Shown in pieces: positions 1-11,614 of a DNA stretch of 64,000 bases. The position numbers were made by a program, and so were the translations under genes. The stretch lies in assembly GCA_030789695.1 (NCBI GenBank), contig CM061134.1, positions 66,122,486 through 66,186,485 on the forward strand, in the 5' to 3' direction. This stretch comes from Scilla litardierei. Its lineage: Eukaryota; Streptophyta; Magnoliopsida; Asparagales; Asparagaceae. Below the pieces are notes generated by a model, which saw only the letters and a program-made list of their open reading frames with translations, ran no database searches and was not told the DNA's origin. Position 1 is the first letter of the stretch. Each line of letters begins with the position of its first letter.

Positions 1-135
1 TAAGCACTCTTCTAGTCACAAGAAATTCTCATTCGGCATCAATTTCTCTGTCATCATCTTCAAGTAGCATATCATCTTCTTCATCAGATTCTTCTTCTTC
101 AGTCTTCCCGTCACCATGGTTATTGATGATCATGA
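1..135 (-). pseudogene. Chromovirus gag-protease fragment, distal piece (window edge)
   Basis: On the minus strand this reads as an acidic Glu/Asp-rich linker, a TGA stop at 29-31, then residues like EFLVTRRVL, the segment that joins gag to protease in many plant chromoviruses. It continues the frame of the zinc-knuckle piece at 11615-12125: the Athila-like element at 136-11614 sits between them, with near-matching flanks (CATGA at 131-135, CATGG at 11615-11619). The rest of pol lies beyond the left edge. The in-frame stop marks it as a dead copy. What is seen is the frame continuity; the family is inferred from general similarity. Confidence 0.65.
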
Positions 136-1913
136 TGATCGCGTCCGAGTGTACACCCGAAAAACGACTTGTAGTTTTACCGCAAGCACACGGTGTAGCG
201 GCGAGCGGGTATCGAAATAAGGGAGGACAAATGACCGTGTCTCTTTCCAACCACCTAGCTATCAAGAGAATCGAGAATAGTTTGGGGTATAACAGTCACA
301 ATTGTTCAAATATCAAGAGAAATATCAATTTAATAAAACGTCTAGGGATAGGGAATCCCCACTACGGACCGTCTCTCATCCTTGTGATTCATAAGCTTCA
401 TTGTTGCTAAGCTTGAATATGGATGAACTAGTCGCAACTTAATGTAGAACTAAGCTCACGCTCTCGCGATATTGCCGGTCTATAGCAAACCTAGGATAGG
501 GCACACTCTCGTGCAAACCCTAGCCTAAGCCGCTAGCGTGAAGAACGACATCATTGTGCAATCGTATCTCGAGCCCACTCTCGTACAAACTCGAGCTACA
601 ACCTAGGTTATAATAGTTCATATCCGTCCAATCTCTTGCAAACGGATATATGTATAGAATCACAATTAAAAATTCTAGCGTTGGTCCAATCTCTTGCAAA
701 CCAAACCTAGAGAAATCCAATTGTCAATCTAAATCGAATATCTAGGCCTTCCTATCGATTGGGATCCAATCTCTTGCAAATCCCAATCGATATGAATTTC
801 TAACTATCTGTAATTAATCAATCTTAACATAACCCTAATCAATTCTAGCAACAATTCCACAAATTCATCACAATTTAGAAATATGGTCCGTATGGTTCAT
901 CCCTACGCCCTAAGACGACGGCACTACTCACTAGACATATGCAAATCTCAGAAAATTCAACAATAATCACGGCACAATTCATTGCAAAATAGAAATAATG
1001 CATAAAAATAGGGTTTTCAATATGAATAGACAAACCAATGTAGATGCCAATGATTTCCAGCTGAGAATTCACCAAAGAGTAGCACTCAAATCTCTAAAAG
1101 AAAGTCTAAAAATTAATTGTTCAAAAGCTCCCTAAACTAGGGCAAAAACTGGGTTTAAATACCCTCTAAAATCGACCAAAAAATCGTGACCAAACTGCCT
1201 CTGCGCAGCCCAGAAATCGCAACCCTAGCAGCATGCGGAGCGGTTCACTCGGCCGAGTGGCCTTGTCACTCGGCCGAGTGACAACCCCTGTAAAAATACA
1301 GTAACTTCGGATGTTTCAGGATCTGTCTTCGGGGGGTGGCTCGGCCGAGTGGCTTTCATCATTCGGCCGAGTGAGCATTTGTACTCGGCCGAGTAGGCCA
1401 CCAAAGGGTCTCTGAGAATTGCAGTAACTTCGGCCTCTTCTCTGGACAATTTCCCTGTACCACTCAGGCGAGTGAGATTTCTCACTCGGCCGAGTAGGAT
1501 TTCTTCGTTCGGCCGAGTATTCGCTGAAAAACTCTGTGTGCGTATCCGTTCTGGTCGGCCGAGTGGGACTTCTTGTTCGGCCGAGTGGATGTTGTACTCG
1601 GCCGAGTGATGTGCTGCTGTGCTTGTTTCTTCTTCTTTTTGCCTCCTCGTCGCTCCTATTGATTTCCTTCTTCTTCCGCTCATCCTCCATCGCTGATAAG
1701 CCCTCAAATGAGCCGTGGGTGACACTCTTAAGCGCTTGCAAACCCCTTGATCTCAAAATTGCTCCAAATCGCTATATATTTCCTGAAATACGACAAAAAC
1801 AAGAAATAGTGAAAAGTATCGCAATATTGTCGAATAATCGTGAAAAACGCGATATGGGCGATCAAAACGGCATGCAAACATGCAGAAAAAAGGTGTAAAA
1901 TATGGAGTGATCA
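136..1913 (-). repeat. 3' LTR of Athila-like element (1778 bp)
   Basis: Direct repeat of 9857-11614, ending in the inverted dinucleotides TG and CA. It has about ten copies of a palindrome centred on CTCGGCCGAG between about 1245 and 1610, and a TATA-like TATTTAAA (minus, 1154-1161) downstream of them. It is 20 bp longer than its partner because one palindrome-bounded segment near 1258-1280 is missing from the other LTR. A pyrimidine-rich stretch (plus, 1621-1690) lies at its upstream side. Confidence 0.9.
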
Positions 1914-1928
1914 GAATCCCCCAAGCTT
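1914..1928 (-). other. Polypurine tract of Athila-like element
   Basis: On the minus strand the sequence AGCTTGGGGGATTC directly precedes the 3' LTR, the place where plus-strand DNA synthesis is primed in LTR retrotransposons. Confidence 0.7.
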
Positions 1929-3639
1929 ATCTCTTACTCGTCCTCGAGGAAGATAAGTAATAGGCGAACCCGACGGGAAAAATAATAAAAAGAAAAGACG
2001 GAAGAGATAGAAAATAAAGAAAGAAAGCAAAGAGAGAGGTGCTAGATCATTTTCTCAGGACGTTGGCTTTGCTTACTCATATAGCATACAGCGAATATAA
2101 AACGCATGCCAAAGATTTTTATCTCGATATCATGATATAAGGATGCATTCAAAATAGAAACCCCGAGAATAGCAAAATAATATGAAATATGGAATAGTTC
2201 TAGGATTAACATCGTCTGAAGCATCTATAGCGGTATACATACTCATAGACCACACACTTTTCAATTGAATGCTTTCTATAAGGAGTATAAGAGATATCAC
2301 ACATCATGGATCAATAAGAATAGAAATGTATGGTTTTCATGAAGTGCATGCTAAGTATCAATTTCTGGATTTCGTAAAACTTTTAGTAATCTCACTGAGT
2401 ATAGAAAATTACCTAGCTTAGGTTGTCATGCACAGTCAAGTAGTCACTCTCTCACACATCATTGGATCCTCTCCCGCAAGCTTATCTATAAGCGTGGTGG
2501 CATAAATAAATCAATGAGTACATTCCCCATTTTTGGAGCTCCAATAAAAATAAAAACAAAAGAGGGAAGAAAGAGAGAAAGAGTGTGATATGGGATCATG
2601 TATAAGCTTCTTTTCTCTTTTCTTTTCTTTTTCCACTTTTCTTTTTTTTTTCTTTTTTTCTTTTCATTTAGTGCATATATACATCTGAGATCCCAAATCA
2701 AAAGATAGAAAGATATTCACATATTATTTTTTTTATTTTGGAGAATTGGAGCATGGAATTTAATAGCAGGGGGAATGCCAATGATAGACTCGCTAAAGGG
2801 GGATTCACCAATGAATATAAGTGTAGAAATAATGCTCAAGATATGTGGAGAAAGAAATAAATGTAACAGTCGGTTCACTCTATAGGACGTGCACGACAAC
2901 TTTCAGCAGAGTAATGTAATCTACTCAGTTTAATCTCAAAAAGTAAACTAGTCCAGTTATATCAACCTAACATACATTCATTCAACCTGAAAGTGAGGTG
3001 TACAATTTTCATGCAATAAGAAGTGATATAAGAAAGGAAAACAGTACTCCAGATATAAGCAATCAATGCGTGAAGCTTGGTGTGTTTTCTACGAAGAGTA
3101 TACATATAAAGCATCAGATTCAGCTAATAAAAGAATTTCATCCATATTCATACATGAAAGTGCATGTTATTATCTCAAATGCATAGCAAGACACAGCATA
3201 TGATATCTGAAATAAAAACTATGGCATGACAAAGTAATGTGCATATAGAGATAGGCTAGCATCACGTCATCGTCATCACAGAAAATTCATCTCTAGCAAA
3301 AAGATGAAAGAAATAAGGATAAAAATGAAATGAGAACTACTACTGTACAATGCAGCACACTCAAGAAATAGAAAAAACGTGATGCATGGTAAAAGCGAAA
3401 AAAAGCGAGTGAAAAAGGTGTAAAACAAAGAAAAGGCGGGAAAATAAAAATAAAAGGTGACAAAAAATAAAAAGTGTGAGAACTCACTCCCTCAAGCTAA
3501 AGTGCACAGTGTCCTCAATGTGCAAAGTGTGGCACACCGAGAGACAAAAAGTGGGTTGGGTGGGTGAGGATGCATGCATGATGGAAAAAAGAAAAAAGAA
3601 AGAAAATGATATGAGAATGCAGGTGATGCATGCAGAGAT
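1929..3639 (-). other. 3' untranslated region of Athila-like element
   Basis: AT-rich sequence between the env-like reading frame and the polypurine tract. No coding segment is convincing on either strand. It contains a purine/pyrimidine-biased stretch around 2560-2670. Long non-coding spacers before the 3' LTR are normal for Athila elements. Confidence 0.6.
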
Positions 3640-4684
3640 CAAAATAATGCAGATATGAGTGTCCCCAAAAAGTACTCCCTATCTCCCAAACAGATATATA
3701 CAAATAGGACCAAAATGTGAACAAAACAGTGTGTGGAGGAGGGGTACAAAATCAGCAGGCTCACAAAAAGTATCCAGCGTATCGACAGCAAAAATGTGGA
3801 AGTCATCCAGTGTGTGCCTAGGGGGGTGGGGGGTGCACCAGCGCCGTCCTGTGGCGGAGGTGGTGGCGGGGGTGGTGGCTGCTGGGTGGGTGTAGGTGGT
3901 AGGGGCAGACGCACAAGAATCTGATTCAGGCAAGCCTGAATACTAAGAAGTATGTCGACGCGGGTCTGGACTGCACTGACGGTGGCGGAGAGAGCTCTAA
4001 AGTCTCCTCTGAGTCCACTAACTGCCCCCTCAAGAGCACGAATGCTCTGAACTAGGGTGTCGGGGGGAGGTGGAGCAGAAGGTCAAACAGGTCGGACAGG
4101 TGAAGAACGGGGCTGTCTCACACGGCCGCCGTAAAGGATGGGTGCAGCTATGGGGTGGTGCTTGGGTGCTGTGCTCGCTAAGTGTCGCTCAGCCTCTGTG
4201 TGAGGCTGAGACGCAAACAATGTTGACGAGGAAGGAGCAGCAGCAGAAGCTGAGGTGGAAACAGGCGACGAGGCGGGCAGAGAGGTCAGTGACACAGAAG
4301 TGGGGGCAGACGTCACGACGCTCTCAGAGAAAACAGCAGCAGTGTGGACAGACGGGTCAACGGCTGGGGTGGCCGTGAACAAAAGTGAGGATAGGGCCGC
4401 CAAGCGGTGAAGGAGGTCTCGCCTCTATCTAAAATGGTAATGGGACGCTCAGGGCTAGCAGCGGAAATGGGATCGACAGAAATGGGCATAGAGGTGGTGG
4501 CAGTGGTGGACGAGGACTCAGCAAAAGTGCTCCTGACGCTGACAGAAGTGTGGACAGAAGTGTCGGGAGGTGCAGACGGGTCATGTGTAGGCTGAGGGAT
4601 TACGGGGTCCTGGGGTGGAATGAGGGGCTCCTGCTGAGGACCCTCGGGCTCTAGTACGTAAGGGGCGGGGATGAGGAGATCCAT
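3640..4684 (-). pseudogene. Env-like ORF, distal proline-rich part
   Basis: Low-complexity continuation of the env-like ORF in several frames: first a Pro/Ser/Thr-rich part (4684 to about 4083, starting MDLLIPAP), then a short possibly helical segment (about 3914-4060), then a poly-proline run (about 3840-3900) and a hydrophobic tail near 3640-3800. Frames change between pieces, so the original protein is broken. The hydrophobic tail might be a membrane segment, as proposed for env-like proteins of Athila, but composition is the only evidence. Confidence 0.45.
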
Positions 4685-4711
4685 CGCTGGAATCTAATCT
4701 CCGCTCGCGGG

Positions 4712-5772
4712 TCATATATGAGTCCGAGCAGGGCTCGGAAGAATCATGTAATCAGCATCGAAAGGCCCATGGAGCCACACCCAGTGCTGACGACCATGAG
4801 GACGCAACATCCTCATCCGGGCCATAACGTCTATCGATAGTGAAGTGAGGCCCGGTGGTCGAAGCAAGTCAGTTGGTAGGTCGACTCCGCACAAAAGAGC
4901 CAAGAGGGTAATCAGACCGCCGCAATAAATGGGCGTACGAGCGCCGACAGAAATGATGATGCGGTCGATGTACCAACTGGCGATATCAATCTCTACAGCG
5001 GGGACCAGAATGTCAGCTCCATCAAAAACCCTGGGACGTGTCATCGCATATACCATGTAGAGCTCAGGTGTCGACAACGTCCTGGGCTCGTACCTCGCAA
5101 GAAAAGTAGTCCCATAAGGCGTTGTGCAATGCAGAGGCATGTCTGGAGGACGGCAGAGGCCTTGGCCCTACTAGGGTCAAAGGCAAGAGGTGATCCTGTA
5201 ATCCGGGTCCAGAAAGCGTGGGTGTCGAACGACGGGGGTGGGATGTGTGTGGAAGCGTAAGCGCGATCTAGGTCAGGGACAGTGGGCCACTGGAAGAAAG
5301 CTCGGAGCATGTCAAGAGTGACCTGGCACTCCTGATCCATCAGGCGAAATGAGCATCCTCCAGGGATCCGCTCAATAGAGCTAAGGACCTCTAGTGTCGG
5401 GCGGATATAAGTGTTTGCCGACACCGACAAGAAATCACGCCACCCCACGTTGTCGTACAACGTGAGTAGCCCCTCAAGAACCCCTAGGCGCTCAAAGTCA
5501 GCGAGGTGCGCGAACATAGTGGGTACGATCGAGCGATGGGAGATACGCTCGAATCTGGCGCGCTGGGCGTCATCTCGAAACGTAATCCTCATCGCATCGA
5601 ACGTGTGGACGAGCTGTGCAGGTGGTGGAATAGGATCGGCAGGAGGCGGCTGTGTAGGTGGTGGTGGGCTAGGTGGAGGGGAGTCCGCCCTAGCGGAAGA
5701 GGAGCCAGGATCACCTGACTTCTTCCGCTTGGAAGCGGGCTCCCGCGTGCGTGGTCTAAGGCGAGGTGGCAT
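4712..5772 (-). pseudogene. Athila ORF1/env-like protein, conserved part
   Basis: Begins at 5772 with MPPRLRPRTRE, a basic Ser/Pro-rich leader (about 50 residues), then a globular region like the plant 'Athila ORF1 / putative plant transposon' family: the stretch FERLGVLEGLLTLYDNVGW, later an FFQWP motif, and after a frameshift near 5100-5150 the segment ELYMVYAMTRPRVFDGAD and IYCGGLITLLALLCGVD. In related elements this ORF lies between integrase and the 3' LTR; its function is unproven and 'env-like' refers to position. Here it follows protease because the RT-integrase block is gone. A TATA-like box and palindromes lie upstream at 6306-6645. Confidence 0.65.
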
Positions 5773-5908
5773 ATGTGCCGCGAGACGTGCCCACTACCCA
5801 AGTAAAATGTGAAGTGCTAGATGATGGAACGAGTATACCTGAGCACGACGCGAGAGCAAAATCTGATGTGTGCGAAGAATGCCTCCTCCGCGAGGCTCCG
5901 AATGCGTC

Positions 5909-5945
5909 CAAAAGCTCCCCCAAGCTCCCCCAAGCTCCCCCAAGC
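5909..5945 (-). repeat. Tripled polypurine-tract-like motif
   Basis: Three tandem copies of AGCTTGGGGG (minus strand; CCCCCAAGCT on plus), 10 bp each, the same core as the real polypurine tract at 1914-1928. A further single copy lies near 7101-7111. These could be secondary priming sites or simply a duplicated purine motif. Confidence 0.5.
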
Positions 5946-6305
5946 TAACCTGAAACGCAAACAATAAAATCAGCGAATAATAATCAATATACATGTGGGA
6001 GGTAGGAACAACAGATATATATATATGAGTTGATTTGAGTTCGGGGGGCAATGGGCGTACAAAATTGGAGAAACGGAGAGAAAAATCGAAATTCGGCCGA
6101 AGGAGGGTGACCGGAGGCGGGGGAAGACGGCGCCGGCGGCGCGGGACGGCGGGCTGACGTCGGCACCGGTCGGCGGCGGGTCGACGGCCGGCGTGCGGCG
6201 GCGCGGGCTAGGGGGTGCGATTCGGGCGAAGGAAGAAGAAGAGGTAGCGGGCTCGGGCGAGATTGGGGATTTTTTTCGCGTTTCGAAATTCGCGCAGCCG
6301 CATTG

Positions 6306-6315
6306 CTTATATATA
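6306..6315 (-). promoter_or_regulatory. Candidate internal TATA box
   Basis: TATATATAAG on the minus strand, about 10 bp downstream of the last CACTCGGCCGAGTG-type palindrome and about 530 bp upstream of the env-like ATG at 5772. The same arrangement (palindromes, then TATA) occurs in the LTRs. It could drive a separate transcript of the env-like ORF; this is inference from layout. Confidence 0.45.
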
Positions 6316-6325
6316 GGAATGATAC

Positions 6326-6650
6326 GACTCGGCCGAGTGAAGAGTTCACTCGGCCGAGTGGGACACGCGATAGAATTTCGTATTTATTTCCCACAAGTTA
6401 CGACTCAGCCGAATGGCTTTTCCCACTCGGCCGAATGGATAAGTTCCATTCGGCCGAGTGACATAGCCACTCAGCAAGTTTTTAGAGCTTGCATGGTATC
6501 TGATTCACTCGGCCGAGTGACAAGTCACTCATCCGAGTGGCAAATTATACTGTAAATCGAAAAAATAACAGAGAGTTGGTCAGAACGAGCTTCCCTGATC
6601 TGTACTCCACTCGGCCGAATGGAGTCTTTGCTCGGCCGAGTGGCCTTCTA
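6326..6650. repeat. Palindrome array CTCGGCCGAG, internal copy
   Basis: At least nine copies or near copies of the palindrome (A/T)CTCGGCCGAGT in 325 bp, e.g. 6326-6340, 6346-6360, about 6425, 6449, 6509, 6529, 6609, 6631; some have one change (ACTCAGCCGAAT). The same motif fills the LTRs at 1245-1610 and 10966-11310. The rest of 5946-6959 is non-coding, with a very GC-rich part at 6100-6240. Confidence 0.85.
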
Positions 6651-6959
6651 TTTTCTGCAACGGCTCTCTGTTTTCGCTCCATTCTCTGTTTTTCTTCCTC
6701 CAGTCAGTCCATGTCTTCTCCTGAGGCCTGAGCGCGTTCCCGGGCGCTCTCCCTTGCCTTAGTCATCCTCCATATGAATGATCTCTCTTTCTCCATCTCC
6801 TGTCATTAAAAACCAAGCCCGTTGTCACGATTTTTTATAGATACTAGACTCTAAATACTAAGAAAAATCTAGAATAAAAATGAAAATCAACTAAAAATGA
6901 TATAAAACCGTCGGGTTGCCTCCCGACAAGCGCTCGTTTAAGGTCATGAGCTCGACCCC

Positions 6960-8311
6960 TTATGATTTTCGTTTAGCGCGTGATATTGGGCGCATGCGAG
7001 ATACGCCCGTCAAACTTACCGGGAATGCCACTTGGATTTGGTTGTTGATGCTCGTGGGCTTTCCTCGGCGTCCCTCATCATGAGTAGAGTTGGGGGATAA
7101 GTCCCCCAAGCTTGAGCTAGAACCAATCTTCTTCCTCACCGGTGACACCGATCTTCTATTCGGTGGAGCTTTCTTCGAATTGTTGGCCGTTGAGAGCTTG
7201 CAGAGCTTCCTTATCCTCACGACATCAGCGTCGTCTTTATCATCAGCCATAGAGCTATCCGGAGGGTCATCCAACTTTTCTTCAATGCTAGAAATTCGGC
7301 CTTCTTCAAGGCCATCATCGTGGAGAGCGCCGATGGAGTATGGAATGGCTTCGTCGATTACCTCATCAAGAAGGTCCACATAGTCCAACTCCTCTTGGTA
7401 GGGCATATGCTTCATGGCTTTGGGTATGTGAAACTCAACCTCGATGTTCCCGACATTCAAGGATAATATTCCTTCTCTCACGTCGACTATAACGCCGGAG
7501 GTGGCTAAGAACGGGCATCCAAGTATAAGTGAAGTGTCGTCCTCCTCCTTGATGTTCAAACGACAAAGTCGCAAGGCAAGCATATCCCTCCCGGAACTTG
7601 AAGCGGAATGTCCTCCGCGATCCCCACCGGCCTAGTAACCCGACCATCCGCTAGTCGTATTCTCAGGTCGGTTGGCTTCAAGTCGGTCCCCGTATTCAAT
7701 TTCCAGAACATGCTAAGGGGCATTAGGCTCACACTTGCTCCCAAGTCAACTAAGACCTTTTGCAATGGGGCTCCTCCAAGTGTGCATGGGATGCGAAAGC
7801 TTCCGGGATCCTTGAACTTTGCGGGCTCCTTTTCCCTCCAGGTGAACCAAGTTCCTTGTTCGGCAAGCATTATTTTCTCCTTCCTCTTCTTTCCCGATAT
7901 TAAGTCCTTCAAGAACTTTGCATACGACGGGATCTCCACTATAGCATCTAAGAAAGGTATGTTGAGGCTTACTCCCCTCAAATATTCAAGGAACTTGGCG
8001 AGCCTCTTCTCAATTTTGGCTCTCGCCAACCGTTGTGGAAAGGGCACCGACGGCATGTAGGTGTGCTCCTCATTAGGCTTCTCCATTTTAGAATTTCCAA
8101 CTTCTTGCGGCTCTTTTGTGCTCTCTTCTTCAATAGCCGGCTCTTTCTCGTTTAAAATCTCTTCCACGGGCTCCTTGGTTTGGACCATGGCGGGAGTGGT
8201 ATCCTTCCCGCCCCTAGTTGTGACCGCCACTACCGCATTTATGTGGCCGATATTGCTCCGTGGATTGGGCTCCGGTTGAGCCGGCAATTGTTGAGTGTTT
8301 TTGTTTAGCAA
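6960..8311 (-). pseudogene. Athila-like aspartic protease region, frameshifted
   Basis: Minus-strand frame from about 8311 to 7556, then shifted to 7583-6960. The protease core shows DLGASVSLMP, a variant of the usual D-(T/S/L)-G-A catalytic turn, followed by the flap-like LADGRVTRPVGIAEDI and, after the frameshift near 7570, the ILGCPFLATSGVIVDV motif typical of retropepsins from Athila elements. The proximal part (about 8310-7950) is a variable linker. Downstream the reading frame runs out at 6960 in sequence that normally lies after integrase. In a live element this enzyme cuts the gag-pol polyprotein; this copy cannot make a complete one. Confidence 0.75.
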
Positions 8312-9726
8312 CGCAAGTTGCTCTCCAAGTTGCGCGCGACGGTATTTAGCGAATCTTGTTGCACCGTCAACCTAGCATTGATTTTTCTTTGCTCCACCAT
8401 GAATTCCTCCACCCTAGCTTCATGATCCGATCGTGGTTGAGCTTGTGGTGGGTTGGGAACTCTCCAACCTTGGTTGTAACCGGGCAGCCTATACGGTCCC
8501 GTTTGTTGCCTAGGCGGGTAATTTTGTTGCGGTGGCCCCCTTGGTTGGTATTGAGGTTGAGGAGGTAGAGACCTAGTTTGAGTTTGTTGCGGCGGTGGTG
8601 GGTTTAGAGCCCCTTTATTATTTGCATATGAAAATCCCGGATGGTTCATTGCGGCCGGGTTGGCCCAATAACCGGAGTTTCCCGCAACATATTGCACTTG
8701 TTCCAAGGCTCCCTCTCCATGCTCTCCTCCTACGAACATGACTTGAGATTGGTCTTGCCAATCACTCATATTGCTCCCCGTCGTAGGTGTGGATGGAGCT
8801 CCATGTGACTCAGTGATGTACTTCTCTAATCTCTCCACTACCTTGTGGAGAGAGTCAAATTTATTCGAAAGCTCCGCTACGGCCTTGGCCTCATATATGC
8901 TCGTTGGCTTCAAGGAGGTAGAAGATTGCCCTCGCTCGTCACCACATTGTTGATTATTAAAGGCCATCTCCTCTAATAGGGCTGTAGCTTCATCCGGTGT
9001 TTTGGAAAGAATGGCTCCGTTGGCGGTTGCATCTATGATTTGCTTAGTGCCCGGTTGGAGTCCATTATAAAAGCTGTGAACTAGCTCTCATGCTTCTATG
9101 CTGTGATGGGGGCACTGATGATGTAGATCCTTAAAGCGCTCGCATGCCTCGTATAAGGTCTCTTGCAGTCCTTGCTTGAAGGACATGAGTGCGCTTCTAA
9201 TCTTCACTGTCTTATATGGCGGGTAGAATTTATCAACAAAAGCACTAGAAAACTCATCCCAAGTAGTGAATATACCTTCCGCATGCGTCCTCAACCAATA
9301 TGCTTTATCTCTGAGGGTGAAGGGGAAGAGTCTCAAACGGATCGCATCGGCGGAGACACCCGGCATTTGAAAGGTAGCGCACTTGGACAAGAATGGCTGG
9401 ATGTGATAATGTGGATTCTCATGGGAGTTCCCATGGAATGGGTCTTGTTGCATTAAGACTACTAATCCCGTTTTTAGCTAAAAATTCTTATCCGCCGCCA
9501 ACTCCGGCATAGCGATGGAAGTAGTGGAGGAAGTCTTAGGCCGAAGCCTATCTCTGATGGATATAATCCTCGCCATACGTGCCGCTAGTTCCTCCGGTGT
9601 CTCCGGGCGGTTCATACAATTATCCTCTATATTGAGCCTTTTCTCGGCTCTGATCCTCCTCTCAGTACGCTCGATCTCCAGATCAAATATGATATCCTCT
9701 GGATCCGCCGTCGATCTCATGTACAT
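8305..9726 (-). pseudogene. Athila-like gag, with stop codons
   Basis: Starts at 9726 (MYMRSTADPED), 107 bp after the primer binding site. One frame holds the capsid-type Retrotrans_gag domain (9453-9088: GVSADAIRLRLFPFTLRDKA, then TTWDEFSSAFVDKFYPP and SLYEA-like LYEACERFKDLHHQCPHH), interrupted by single stops at 9478-9480 and 9088-9090, and a Gln/Pro-rich C-terminal part (8967-8305). A frameshift near 8325 separates it from the protease frame. Gag forms the particle that packages element RNA. No zinc knuckle was seen, as is usual for Athila gag. Confidence 0.8.
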
Positions 9727-9832
9727 GCAAAGAAAAACAGAGTTTCGATGGAATTGTTAGCACGAAAGAGGAGTAAAATAAAAAAAATAAAACAAAAAGA
9801 AATAGCTAAGTAGAGAAAAAAACATTGTCGCC

Positions 9833-9850
9833 TCCCCGACAACGGCGCCA
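9833..9850 (-). other. Primer binding site (Athila-type)
   Basis: Minus strand TGGCGCCGTTGTCGGGGA, six bases inside the 5' LTR edge. This is the primer site typical of Athila elements, usually assigned to tRNA-Asp. Confidence 0.85.
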
Positions 9851-9856
9851 AAAACT

Positions 9857-11614
9857 TGATCGCGTCCGAGTGTACACCCGAAAAATGACTTGTAGTTTTA
9901 CCGCAAGCGCACGGTGTAGCGGCGAGCGGGTATCGAACTCAGGGAGGACAAATGACCGTGTCTCTTTCCAATCACCTAGCTATCAAGAGAATCGAGAATA
10001 GTTTGGGGTATAACAGTCACAATTGTTCAAATATCAAGAGAAATATCAATTTAATAAAACGTATAGGGATATGGAATCCCCATTACGGACAGTCTCTCAT
10101 CCTTGTGATTCATAAACTTCATTGTTGCTAAGCTTGAATATGGCTGAACTAGTCGCAACTTAATGTAGAACCAAGCTCACGCTCTCGCGCTATTGCCGGT
10201 CTATAGCAAACCTAGGATAGGGCCCACTTCACGTGCAAACCCTAGCCTAAGCCGCTAGCGTGAAGAACGACATCATTGTTCAATCGTATCTCGAGCCCAC
10301 TCTCGTGCAAGCTCGAGCTACAACCTAGGTTATGATAGTTCCTATCCGTCCAATCACTTGCAAACGGATATAGGTATAGAATCACAATTAAAAATTCTAG
10401 CGTTGGTCCAATCTCTTGCCAACCAAACCTAGAGAAATCCAATTGTCAATCTAAATCGAATATCTAGGCCTTCCTATCAATTGGGATCCAATCTCTTGCA
10501 AATCCCAATCGATATGAATTTCTAACTATCTGTAATTAATCAATCTCAACATAACCCTAATCAATTCTAGCAACAATTCCACAAATTCATCACAATTTAG
10601 AAATATGGTCCGTATGGTTCATCCCTACGCCCTAAGACGACGGCACTACTCACTAGACATATGCAAATCTCAGAAAATTCAACAATAATCACGGCACAAT
10701 TCATTGCAAAATAGAAATAATGCATAAAAATAGGGTTTTCAATATGAATAGACAAACCAATGTAGATGCCAATGATTTCCAGCTGAGAATTCACCAAAGA
10801 GTAGCCCTCAAATCCCTAAAAGAAAGTCGAAAAATTAATTGTTCAAAAGCTCCCTAAATTAGGGCAAAAACTGGGTTTAAATACCCTCTAAAATCGTCCA
10901 AAAAATCGTGACCAAACTGCCTCTGCGCAGCCCAGAAATCGCAACCCTAGCAGAATGCGGAGCGGTTCACTCGGCCGAGTGACAAACCCTGTAAACATAC
11001 AGTAACTTCGGATGTTTCAGGGTCTGTCTTCGGGGGGTGGCTCGGCCGAGTGGCTTTCATCATTCGACCGAGTGAGCATTTGTACTCGGCCGAGTAGGCC
11101 ATCAAAGGGTCTCTGAGAATTGCAGTAACTTCGGCCTTTTCTCTGGACAATTTCCCTGTACCACTCGGGCGAGTGAGATTTCTCACTCGGCCGAGTAGGA
11201 TTTCTTCGTTCGGCCGAGTATTCGCTGAAAAACTTCGTGTGCGTATCCGTTCTGGTCGGCCGAGTGGGACTCCTTGTTCGGCCGAGTGGATGTTGTACTC
11301 GGCCGAGTGATGTGTTGATGTGCTTGTTTCTTCTTCTTTTTGCCTCCTCGTCGCTCCTATTGATTTCCTTCTTCTTCCGCTCATCTTCCATCGCTGATAA
11401 GCCCTCAAATGAGCCGTGGGTGACACTCCTAAGCGCTTGCAAACCCCTTGATCTCAAAATCGCTCCAAATCGCTCCATATTTTCTGAAATACGACAAAAA
11501 CAAGAAATAGTGAAAAGTATTGCAATATTGTCGAATAATCATGAAAAACGCGATATGGGCAATCAAAACGGCATGCAAACATGCAGAAAAAATGTGTAAA
11601 ATATGGAGCGATCA
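9857..11614 (-). repeat. 5' LTR of Athila-like element (1758 bp)
   Basis: Partner of 136-1913. It contains the palindrome array (about 10966-11310), then a TATA-like TATTTAAA (minus, 10876-10883) that would start transcription leftwards into gag. It is adjacent to the primer binding site at its left edge and to the target duplication CATGG at its right edge. Confidence 0.9.

Larger units (their letters stand above)
136..11614 (-). mobile_element. Athila-like LTR retrotransposon, non-autonomous, complete
   Basis: Complete element on the minus strand: 5' LTR 9857-11614, primer binding site 9833-9850, gag 8305-9726, protease 6960-8311, env-like ORF about 3640-5772, polypurine tract 1914-1928, 3' LTR 136-1913. 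LTRs run TG...CA and look about 97% alike. Flanks CATGA/CATGG form a 5-bp target duplication with one mismatch. No reverse transcriptase, RNase H or integrase motifs are found: protease passes straight into the sequence (minus, about 6900-6960, product like KRALVGRQPDG) that normally follows integrase in Athila elements. It is therefore an internal-deletion derivative needing helper enzymes. Gag and protease carry stops and frameshifts. Confidence 0.85.
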
